From Euptelea pleiosperma (taxonomy: Eukaryota > Streptophyta > Magnoliopsida > Ranunculales > Eupteleaceae): a DNA stretch of 64,000 nt. The stretch lies in contig CM068552.1 of the NCBI GenBank assembly GCA_035048495.1, forward strand, positions 24,864,154 through 24,928,153. The letters are read 5' to 3'. This document shows positions 22,324 through 32,392 of this stretch, one piece after another. Below the pieces are notes generated by a model that was not told where the DNA came from, ran no database searches, and saw only the letters and a program-made list of their open reading frames with translations. Position 1 is the first letter of the stretch; every line of letters begins with the position of its first letter. Both the position numbers and the translations under genes were made by a program.

Positions 22324-23052
22324 TCTGAGGGTCGGGGTGGTTAATCTGATGATCGGATGGTGAGATATGGGTAGTTAGATCATAGAGAGGGAGATCAGAC
22401 GGTTGATCTAGGGATTTAATGGTAGGATGGGATTATCTATGGGTTAGATGTTATGGTTTAGAGAGATGGAGAGAGAGGAGAGAGAATTAAGAGAAAGGAG
22501 AGAGAAAATAAAACAAAATAAAGATAAAAGAGCTGGCGGAGGGTCTTGAACCCTGATCTTGAACGTAATCTTCAGTAGGCTTTACCAATCACATAAGCTG
22601 TCATTTTATGTCATTTGGTGCGGCTTTGAATTACTTTGGTCCGTCTCTTGGTCATCGACTTTGCCGCTTTCTTGGTTCTTTAGGCTGGCTATACGATCCT
22701 CTGACTTAACCCGTACTTGGACTGTATCTTCTTGGCATAGCCAGATGGCTCTTTAAGCTTTGATATCAAGCTTCTGTGGTCGATTGTGGGCCTGCAAGTG
22801 TCGAGAATCGCCCGATTAGATTTCCTCCTAGAGAAAAGCGCGCAATGAGACTTGATCAAAATGGCTTCATATCTAAACTTCCAAAGATGTGTTTAATGCA
22901 TGCAAATATATCATTTCGTCCAGAAAAGTGTGTTCTACGCAATAAAAGAGACTCTTACGTAGAAAAGTTGATAAATATGGAAGTTTTACGTAGGAGAGTG
23001 CGATAACGCTAATAGGATAATGGCTTAAATAAGCACTTTTAAGTGAATATCA
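22324..23052 (-). repeat. E5 3' LTR, remaining part
   Basis: LTR sequence resumes after the B1 TSD and runs to GTGAATATCA at 23052, the TGATATTC start of the LTR on the minus strand. It includes a tRNA-like block at 22537-22600. The polypurine tract follows at once, which identifies this as the 3' LTR. Confidence 0.85.
22537..22600 (-). promoter_or_regulatory. tRNA-like block with A-box and B-box in the E5 3' LTR
   Basis: On the minus strand a B-box match GGTTCAAGACC (22542-22552) lies 25 bp downstream of an A-box-like TGGTAAAGCCT (22577-22587). The B-box sits in a T-arm-like hairpin with AGGG and CCCT arms. The same block at 47364-47409 matches both consensus boxes better. Confidence 0.4.
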
Positions 23053-24448
23053 CAACCCCCAACCAGCATATTGCTAATCCTTGGCAATTAGTGCGAAATG
23101 CTTAAAAGGGCTATGCACATGTTGCACACTTTTTCATATTAGCTCAAGGAAAACACCGTTCGTCAAAGTATCGGATGGATGCAAAAAATAGTTACGAACT
23201 AGCAAAGAGGTAGTAAGTTTTTAGCTAGACTTCAGACTGATAATCACGACCTAGAATAGTCAGACACAACGTGTGTGTGTGGTCAACATTCTCATCATCC
23301 ACTCTCCACATTTATGACCGTGCTATCCTAGAATCAAGTAGGACTTCAAATGGTTGTAATGAGGCTTAGGTCAGGTGTAGAAAAATAAGGGGATACAGGA
23401 TTTCAAAGTTCTGAGAGGATATCTCTATTTTCTTGTAATTTTTCTACGAGTGTAACACTATTTCTTTTTATTTTCTTTTGTATTTTTCTCTTTTTCTTGA
23501 TATTTCTGAGACACCTCAATTTCTTTTCAGCTCTTGTATACTTTCTTTTCATATATTCTTTTCTTTTCAGTTTGAACTATTTGTCTTTTTCTTTTTCTTG
23601 ACTTTTCTGTTCATGGTACACCCATATCAATTATTTTCCTTCTCAGAAGTAGGGTCGCGAGTCATACTTCGTAACTGAATTGTGTTATTGGTTAATGGGT
23701 TTAACAACGAAAGGCTTTTCGTAAAGGCTTAGAAGGATTTCAAAAGTTAGAGATTTAAGGTAAACTAAAAATGCTGGAAGGTTTAAAAAAATGGCCTAAA
23801 TCATTTTCTAGGGTTTACACTCTCATGTAACATGTTTTGAATGGATATAGAAAAAGGTTCTGTCGTAATAATCCAATTTTGATGTCGTTCCGAGTTCCAT
23901 GATCAAAACAAATGATAATGAGATCTCTCAACAAATATTACGGGTATGAAGAAATTATGACATCTTGTGACTCAGAATTGTAGTATAACCCTCTGAATTA
24001 ATGAAAGGCTCAAAAGCGCACTGGGTTAGGTCTCCACAAATATTCTTCTAGGATCTCTAGAGATTCAAAACTTAGGATGATTCTGATGATGAATGTGTAA
24101 AATTTGTGCCAAATTTGAGTTTTTCTAAGTTTTTAAATTTGTTGTAGTCACGCTTGACTTGACTTGACTCAAAGCTAACATGTAACACGGAAAATGTCAT
24201 CCTTTATAAAACGATTTCATTGATATTTCTAGCTAATCAAAGTCAATGTATTTGACACATTTTTGGAAAGTTCTAGAAAACTTTGAAAAACATCAGAGTT
24301 TTGGTAAATACCCACCCCAACCAAAATATAGCACCGTCCTCGGTGCTCATGACCGAGACAAAAAATGATGAAATATCGGTAAATACATGATACAAGGGGT
24401 TAGGGAGTATGTTACCAATCGGGCATGAAATGAATACTGTCTGGTACT
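23053..24448 (-). other. E5 internal 3' region with polypurine tract, non-coding
   Basis: On the minus strand GGTTGGGGGTTG abuts the LTR start and is the likely polypurine tract (23053-23064). The rest is A/G-rich non-coding sequence matching 57375-59000 (E3) and, inverted, 53690-54499 (E4). A perfect hairpin with arms AGCACCG and CGGTGCT at 24330-24347 is followed by a second G-tract at about 24305-24323. I see no gene. Confidence 0.75.
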
Positions 24449-24453
24449 AGATG

Positions 24454-27449
24454 TGTCACGCCCCGAATCCGGGCACCCGGATCTGACCCAGAATCCCATG
24501 GGTCGACCCATACCCGAATTCTGACATGAAAGGTAGTCGTGAATCCTTGCCAATTCACCTTGACCAAGGAAAAGTTGATTAATATTCTACCCTCTCAACC
24601 CATTCACACTTCAAGTTCAGAGAAAGTCATTAATTTTATTGAAAATAATTAATTTATCTATATGACAATCATTCACTTAAATTATTCTACTTATTTCTAT
24701 AAGAGCCAATGAGTTGTGTCAAGTGGTTTTTCCCCATGTGGTAAGAATTAGAAGTTACCTGATCCTTCCAAGTTTTTCAATTTAGCCCTATTCTAACCTA
24801 TACGAAATGAAGCGACAGTACAGACCAGTCCCCACAATGCTTCCCACTAGGCCACCTATAGTCAGGGACTAATTTCACGAGTTCAAACTTCCTTATTTTA
24901 CTCCCAGTCAATCTTCATCATCTATCATAAGAAAATTAGTCACAAGGCGGAAGGCAAAACTGGACTAGTTCATCATAGGTATGGTAATCTGACCGTACAA
25001 GACAGCCCTAATTGAATCCCATGATGTACTTTACCTCTCCGGGAAGCTAACAAAGAGAGCTTAGCTTTCTCTGTTTGGTCCGAAGTCCAGATCTGACATT
25101 TAATAGGCTGTTACAAGTTTGAACACAAGTCTAGGCTGGTTCAACATGTGTGCAGAAATTCGACTGTACCGGGCAGCACAGACCACCTCTTGCTACACTC
25201 TGCATATTGTCGGAAAGCTGACTACATGTACTTCGACTTTTCTGTTTTGTCGAAAGTTCCATTCAGTCATCTTCCTGATGAAAATAGAAGTCAAACTCAT
25301 ACAATCAAGTGAGGCCACACCCACGTTAGAATTATTACATCACGATTAAAATTTCAAATATGTCAGTATGAATTGAAAACATAACGACATAGTAATTAAG
25401 CTCCATCAGTCATGTTGTTGACACCATCGAGGGTTTCATCGGTTACATCCATCTCCGCACATCGACCCATCCGTCCGTATACACAATAGCATCCACAAAA
25501 GTTTATACATAACATGATCTTTGTCAAAGTCACTTACCTGTATGAGTAGTGTGGTTTCCTGGATTGATAGGGGGGTGTGTGATTGACTAGAGTTTTGCCT
25601 CCTTCTCTTTAATTCCCTTGTTCCAACGTTTTCCCCCTCTCCCTCTCCTCTTTATATTTATTTATTTCTTTTGTTATCTCCCCCCTTTCCACAGTAGGAT
25701 GTTAGGTTTTTATCCCAAGAGTGGTGGGTCCTACAAGTGGCACGTCTACTAAGTAATAGAGGGCCTCCTGGTTTCAGCCAGGGAAAGATTTCCATGTTAG
25801 GGTCTTTTCCTTTCTTTTTAGAATGGAATTAACAGTTTTGCATATCTTAACGGGTCCTCCGTCATTACTAAGTTCCCAAACTGAGCACGTTGGGAATGGT
25901 AGTTTCCTTCCTAGTTAGGTGTCTAGTTAGTCCTCAAAGAATTAAGTCCGATATAAGAATACGTGATTAGGCATAGAAAAGGTATTGCACTAGTTAGTAG
26001 GGTCTGTCTTGATTGAGTTGTATGCTTACTAAATTCTTTTATCTTGCAGGGATTAGTTGCCAAAAGGAGGTCCAGCAGCTTCTATATATTATTAATGTGT
26101 GAGCAGGTGGCATTCCATGGCACACACGTCCAGCCCCCTATTAGGTATCGTGCCAAAATATATCCTCAATTGGTTGGATTTGTGTTGTCTCAAAGGGTAA
26201 GTTTTCCTCTGTCCATTAGGTGGCATGAGGTTCCATGCTTAATTAGCATGTTGGGTTATTGTCCATATTTAGGTAGGTGTAATTGAGAGAGATTCTCTCA
26301 CGCTAGTAAATACACACGAGTTTCCTAATTGAGTCTCCATTCGAATCCTCCTAAATTATTTATTTCTAATTCCATTTAATATGACCTCAATTACTACGCG
26401 CCTAAAAGTTCATAAACGTTTAGGTTGGTGCACTAAACGGTGTATACTCCCTAGTGTGTACATTAACTATATTAAAATTTTAAATTAATAAAAGTTATGG
26501 TTATTCCTGCAGAATTACACAATTATCATTAATTACCCACGATTCGCCAAACAATCCTTAATCTCCTAAAGGTTTCTAAAATTTATCCCACCAAGAGATG
26601 TGGGTCCCACCCATTATGTCATTCAATTGTTCAAGTCTAGAATTAATAAATTGAAGTGTTAGAGGGTCGTACTAATTTTATAATCCCTAGGTTAGCATGT
26701 ATATATATATATATATAGGGTTAGGATCGGGGGACAACATTTTCATACAACATTTTTTACAACAAAAACTTGCAATGGCCCCATATATAAATTAGAAGTT
26801 TTGGAATGAAATGATTTTTGGTGAGGATGGTCTCTATGGTGAGGAGATCATCCTCAACAAAATTCAAATCATTCCGATATTCCTAAACCGGTTTACAAGT
26901 TGAAGAATTATGGATCGTCTATTTTATCGTTAACTTGAAAACCACATTTGATAGGGTTAGAAATTTCAGAATGGGCTGATTTTTTATAGGGGTGATCTAT
27001 ATGGTGAGGAGATCATCCTCACCAAAAATCAGTCATTGATTCATCTTCATGTGGGTACGCCAAAATTGTTGTCAAAAATGTTGTAGGAAAATGTTGTCCC
27101 CCGATCCTGACCTATATATATATATATCTTTTGTCTCTATATATATCTTTTGTCAAATGAGATGTTTAGCTCTCTAGAATTCTTATTGGTCCTCCCATCT
27201 ATAATTTAGTTATGTTCTCACCTACACTAATGTTTGAGGTGGCTTAATGTTCGGAAGTAATTACAAGAGTCAATTATTCTGCGTGACATGAAACTAGAGA
27301 TTTTGTCCAAGTTTTGATAATTACACTAAGTGTCTAACACATATGATATAACAAGAATAGTGAAAGAAATAAAATTTCAATTGGACAAAATTTAGCCTCT
27401 TAAAAGCAAATTACACTAGTACACCTGAACAAAAGTTCAGGGTATTACA
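24454..27449 (+). mobile_element. B2: solo LTR of the second family inside E5
   Basis: It starts TGTCACGCCCCGAATCCGG and ends GGGTATTACA, with TSD agatg at 24449-24453 and 27450-27454; length 2996 bp. It is related to B1 and B3 mainly at its ends, the middle being diverged. It holds no coding sequence but carries a MITE-like inverted-repeat element at 26718-27112. Confidence 0.88.
26718..27112. mobile_element. MITE with TIRs of about 45 bp in a TA-repeat target
   Basis: The left end reads GGGTTAGGATCGGGGGACAA and the reverse complement of the right end is nearly the same, with similarity continuing for about 45 bp. The element is about 395 bp, has no coding capacity and is flanked by (TA)n on both sides, so the TSD length cannot be fixed. 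Inside, CTATGGTGAGGAGATCATCC or a close variant occurs twice in the same orientation (about 26834 and 26998). The superfamily is not assigned; the ends do not match Stowaway or Tourist termini known to me. Confidence 0.75.
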
Positions 27450-27454
27450 AGATG

Positions 27455-28150
27455 ATTTTTTGTATTGATGGTACCTATATGCAGATAAATATAGCCATAA
27501 AATATGCATGTGACTAATGTAACTCTAAGGTTAACGGAATTGCCTTTCCGAAAGTGCGAAGTTTTACGTCTTCAGTCAGACACAATGGGGGTGATAAGTA
27601 CCCCCAACCAAGGAGACTGAGTGAATCATCAGTCATTTGCTCATCAGTTGGAGCAAGACACTTCCAATTGAGCTAACCAAACCCAGCACTAGTACGGGTA
27701 GGTTCTTTCTCAATAAAGACTGAGAGGTTTCTCTGACCGTGGTTAGCAGAGCCGAAAACTCATAAAGAGGAGCGGGTATGGGATATCAGTAGTGGGTCTC
27801 TCATCAGTAAGAAACCTATCAATGGGATTCTCTGACCATGGTTAGCAGAGCCGAAGATACCATGTGTATCGGGGATGGATTTAGTGGAATAGACTCCAGT
27901 GGGGTTTACACTAAGCACACCTATCCAGGATAAAATGTAGTGAGACTAAGAGAATCATCACTCTACAGAGATTGGATTGATGAGGTCTGTTTGCCTAGTC
28001 TCTCATCAGCAAGAGACCTATGAGGAGGTAGAGGTTAGGTAAGTTTGTTGATGATCGAAAGACTCTCAGATCAAGTCAAACGATATGCTAGTTGAACCCA
28101 TAAAAATAAGCCCTAGACTCGGTTGCAAGGAGACACTAACTCGTGAACTG
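27455..28150 (-). other. E5 internal region: 3' segment and filler replacing gag-pol
   Basis: From 27455 to about 27636 the sequence matches the region just after the pol stop in E3, including a G-tract hairpin at about 27588-27610. From about 27637 to 28150 it holds non-coding filler shared with E4 (52890-53388), including two copies of the CTCTG...CAGAG module. I see no open frame of note. Confidence 0.7.
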
Positions 28151-29679
28151 ACTTATATGATGCGCAGAGAAAACACAAATATTCCTAATCCAGTTCTAAA
28201 TAAACAGTAGTTTCCTGGAATGTTATCTTTTTAATTTTGGGAATTCGATTATGGCAGTGGGTAGTACCACTGATTTATTCTTTTTAAGAATCCGCCGGAC
28301 TACTGCACTCTTGGGTTCTCACAGGCCGTTTCTTCAGAGTAAATTCTCTAGTACTAACTCTAGTCATCGATGAGATAATCCGAAGCTTAGAAAGACGTGC
28401 GACACATCGGCTGTCTTAAGTACACCCCAAACTAACTGGATTTATCAAGCGATTAAGAAGAGCTTTCCAGGAGGATAAGCTAGGGTTTGGTTTGTGTTCC
28501 TATTTTAACCACTAGATAGCCAACGAAGGACCAAGGAGGCCACTAATGAGCTCAGTATACTTCATGTAGTAGGGACCTATGGGTATGTTTGAAAATAGGG
28601 ACCCGCGCTCGTGGACTTATTCGACTTGGACTTGTCGGAGTCACTAAACGGTGAATTGTCCTAGAACACCGATCTATAAATGAGCTCTAATTAGTTGTTT
28701 CATTTTATTAGCTGGGCTTGGGTTTCAATCAAGCTGGAGTGATGAGGTGCGTGATGAAATCCCACCAGTTTCAATGTAGAGCTGGGTTTTCTCTTTAGAG
28801 TTGATTTCGGTCATCCACACAATTCGATAATGATGTTGCAAAAGCAAATAACGAAGAATCAAACAATTCAATTAGCACCCGAGATCGCACTCAAGGCGAG
28901 GTTAGAATTCTGACTTACCCATGGGCCATGCCACGGGGTCTCCTCTTCGAGGTAGGGAGGGTATCCTTCATGGGCTTGGGAATATGGGTGTGGGAATATT
29001 TTTAGAATGTCCCTGCCTTGGGTAGGTAAGCAATCAATCAATCAATTAGGCAGGGTAAATTATAAAGTTACTATTTATGAGAGTTGATTAAATAACTATC
29101 AACACCCTAATTTACCTTTCCAATTTAAAAGTTTTCCCAAGTTAGAAAATTTTTCTAAAAAGTAGTAGTTTCCTAAATATGAAAACTTGCTAAATATAGG
29201 GTTTCTTCTCGTGTTGGAAACCTTCCACATTTAGAAAATCCTCTAAAATTAAGAATTTCTAATTATGAAATTTCGTCCAATTTGAAAACTTTCCAAATAT
29301 GCTTAATTCCAATTTGAAATTTCCTAAGAATGGAAACCTTGCAAATATGAAACTTTACTATTTTGAAAGGATCCAAAAATGCAATCTTCCCATATGCGAA
29401 TATCATAAAATGTGCAGAAATAAAAACTAGCATTTTTCAATATTTTTATTTTTTAGTGAGTTAGGCACTCAATCGAGGGTTTCCAAAACCCTCGAACACA
29501 CATTTAGATATGGTAATAATCAAGGTGTCCAATTATAACTTTGTACCCAGCCGTCCGAGGCATTAAAAATAATAGTAAAATAAGACTAAAAATCTGCAAA
29601 TAAATAAAAATAGAAAGTTTTCAAATAACTAGATCTTTCCGTTTATGTCGTTCTTCATTCTTTCTCGCACTTCTGTCAA
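28151..29679 (-). other. E5 leader, non-coding
   Basis: On the minus strand this follows the PBS and matches the leaders of E2 (34967-36606) and E4 (51200-52890). It has a conserved CCCGTGG hairpin (about 28921-28936) directly followed by a splice-donor-like GTAAGT (28913-28918). The segment near the PBS is AT-rich. I see no gene. Confidence 0.7.
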
Positions 29680-29698
29680 CCGAGCGGCAACGGCGCCA
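29680..29698 (-). other. E5 primer binding site (tRNA-Asp type)
   Basis: On the minus strand TGGCGCCGTTGCC begins two bases inside the LTR end. The first 13 bases are the complement of the 3' end of plant tRNA-Asp, the primer typical of Athila elements. Confidence 0.85.
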
Positions 29699-29700
29699 TT

Positions 29701-31780
29701 TGAAAGTAGGGTTTTTCCGTGTCGTTGTGTACGAAAACCCTAAATCAACAATATTTGTAAAATCTGATTATCTGCAAAATGTGAACTTGTATAGTAGTAT
29801 GTGTCAGATGTCGATCTACACTCAGTGTGAGTTAGTTGCAATAAGGAATCAAATCTGACAAATAATGTACAGAGAAAAATAAGAATTGTGGGAGAGCTGA
29901 GAAGGGCGAATCGACTTAAAAACATCATTCATTTGATATTCAGAAAATCAAAATATCAAAACCAAATTGCATTAATCGAAAGAGTGGTTACAAGAGTGAA
30001 GGAAATAAAGTTGTAAACATTATTCTAAAGAGCAGATTAAATGAAGCATGTAAAGGGGTTGAGAGAAGAAGGGGTAACAGAAAGAAACATTCATTGAGAT
30101 CTCGGAGCTTAGGGCGCTACCGATCAAGAAGACGATCGTCCAAGATTTCTATGAAAGCTTCAATCGAGAATTCACATCAGAGCTTACCGGCCGACAAGGT
30201 AGATGTGAATAGGCGGCCTATAATGAAATGATAATGTGCCATGAGAAACACACCTTTTGCACTGACCGAGAGGAGTCGGCCAAGTGAAGAGGCGTTCGGC
30301 ATGAGAAATCTAACTCTAGAGAGAGAATGAGAGTTTTAGAGAGAGAAAGTGAAATGTAGAGAGAGGAATTATGATTTTTAGAGAGAGAAAGAAGAGGAAA
30401 GAGAGATCTAGAGAGAGAAAGTAAGAGAAGAGAGAGAAAGTAAAGAAGAGGTGAGAGAAATACCTCACAAACACTTACCAGAGTTGGAGATTGAATCGGC
30501 CATGCATGGTAGTTGGCCAATGATGATGTTGCACAGACAAGAAGAAGCTATGATGGTTGAAGAATCCCCGACCATGAAATGGAGAACCCGACTCCAGGAA
30601 TGATGAGGATCCATCGGTGAAGGGAGGTTGGACCATGGCCAAAGAGTACCAATGGAAGGCATGTGCTGCAAAGCACTTGCAAGTTTCAGTTGTAACCGTG
30701 AGAGCTTGCTGGAGGTGAGAGCGTTGGCATCATGGTGGAGGAGCATGTGGTCCTGGCCGGTGGCAATGGAGCTCACGGGGTGAGCATGAACAGCAAGGTG
30801 TAGAGCCCACAAATCAGCAAAGGTGGTGCAACAGGTGGTTGCGACCTGCTAAAAGAAGACACTTGAACCGTTGCTGGTTTGGTGAGGTGAAAGTAGGCAG
30901 ACTAGTGAGCAGCGTGCTAGCTCAAATGCATGGCCAGGAGTTGGGATAGTTTCCAAGGGGAAGCCGTAATCTGCTTCTCCGTGGGTAAGTGAGTGAAGGG
31001 TGGAGAAGAGGTGGTTGCAGGTTCATGAATGCAGGCCTTTGCAAGGAGGAGCCTGAGAGCATGGGAAGTGGGAGCGTCGTGCTTGCAGACCAGGGAAGAG
31101 AGGGATTGCATGGGCAGTAGCAGGTTGGAAGCGATTTGGAGAAGACTGTCGTGATTTCCAAGTCTGGTGCGCCAAGATGGAGATGGTGGTGCTTGAAGAG
31201 GTGCACCAATTAGAAAGGAGACCGGGAAGGCTTGCCAAGGAGCTTGCTGGTGGCCGAAAGGAGAATGGAGGAGGGATGCACGGGGTTGCTGGTCGGACTG
31301 GTGGTGCAGATCGCAAGGGTTACATGCCTGCAATGATGTTGATGGAGTTGTTGTGTGCAATGTTAGAGGAGCACGGGATGCTCCAATGGAGGTGTAGGTA
31401 GGCCGTGAAGATGGATGTGCTGCAAGCACTATTTTAATGGTGAGGTTGCAGACCTGCCGGAGTTGCAGGTTTGCTCGGAGAAGAACAAGGATGGTGGTGT
31501 ATTGGGGAGGGAAAATTGAAGGCTGTTATCTATCAGGTTGAGGGGCGTCTACTGTGGCTGAGAAGAGGAAGATGAGTTGCAGGTGGACTGGAGCAACAGT
31601 GACTAGTAGATTTTGAGACCTGAGGGTTGTTTGGAGATTGTGACAGAGATCAATAGTGGGTTCCCATGGTGGATGCACAAGGGTGCAAGGAGTTGCTGGA
31701 ACAATAAGGGAAGAGGATCCAGTGGAGAAGCCCAAACTTTGCTGGTTGCTGGCTAGAGAAGTAGCAGCAACGGTGGAAAG
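29701..31780 (-). repeat. E5 5' LTR, truncated
   Basis: It starts TGAAAGTAGG on the plus strand next to the PBS and matches the E5 3' LTR from about 30170 (counterpart of base 1) to about 31780 (counterpart of about 1545). It then changes abruptly to unrelated sequence, so the U3 end of this LTR is missing. Over one 257-bp stretch I count about 17 differences between the two E5 LTRs. Confidence 0.82.
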
Positions 31781-32392
31781 GAAGTTTATTATTTTTGTCG
31801 TTAAGCAAAAAGGCTAGAAAATCCTAGGGTGAAGACCCTAGACAATTCTGCAGATGAGCCATAAAGCTGCTCCCAGCGAGGAAAGGAGATGGAGACCCAT
31901 TAGTGGTTGAGTTATTGGGATGGGATGTCATAGCATTTTGCATACCTTGTAGACTATTCATTGTATATTGATTGTTATGTCTTGCTTACCACATGCTCTA
32001 TTCTGTCCTTGCTTCCTATGATTGTGCTTAGTTAACTTTATGTGTGGATTACGAGTGTCATGGGGTTACCTGTTGCACTACTGAGTCCGTTGGACTCACG
32101 ATGTTTTGTTACACTGGACAAACGAGTTGGGCTTTAACCCGATGGATGACTCTTCATTGGAAGTACCCCACGATGAGGAGTACGAGGATGGTGATCACGT
32201 CGATCCTTTGGAGGCATCGGAGGAGTTCTAGTCCTTTAAATGCTTTATTGATAAAAACTAATTATCCTTGATTTCGATTTCGGACTTGTTTTGGCCTATC
32301 TTTGGGAACTTGTCTATTTTTATCTTATGGATGATGCTTAGCTATTTTTATTCGATAAATATAATGATTTGACGTTATATTGTTTATATGAT
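31781..32392. repeat. fragment related to the B-family LTR
   Basis: It shares with B1 a block containing CTGCTCCCAGCG and GGAGATGGAGACCC in the same order, but is otherwise diverged. No TG or CA terminus is visible at 31781. It is the sequence into which E2 inserted; its continuation lies beyond the window. A 75-codon frame at 32044-32271 is not supported as a gene. Confidence 0.45.

Larger units (their letters stand above)
1..31780 (-). mobile_element. E5: non-autonomous Athila-family LTR element (LARD-like), interrupted
   Basis: This is the outermost element of the left half. Read on the minus strand, the 5' LTR lies at 29701 to about 31780, the PBS at 29680-29698, the non-coding internal region between 29679 and 23053, and the 3' LTR from 23052 to before base 1. 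The two LTRs are alignable copies (for example 1-1545 against about 30170-31780). The internal region, without the inserted solo LTR B2, is about 3.65 kb and carries no gag or pol. Its leader and 3' end match those of the coding elements E2 and E3, so it looks like a deletion derivative moved by their proteins. The left end lies outside the window and the right LTR breaks at 31780, so no TSD can be checked. Confidence 0.8.

Noticed and set aside
32044..32271. 75-codon frame in the fragment before E2
   Set aside because: It is in diverged LTR-like sequence with no recognisable domain.
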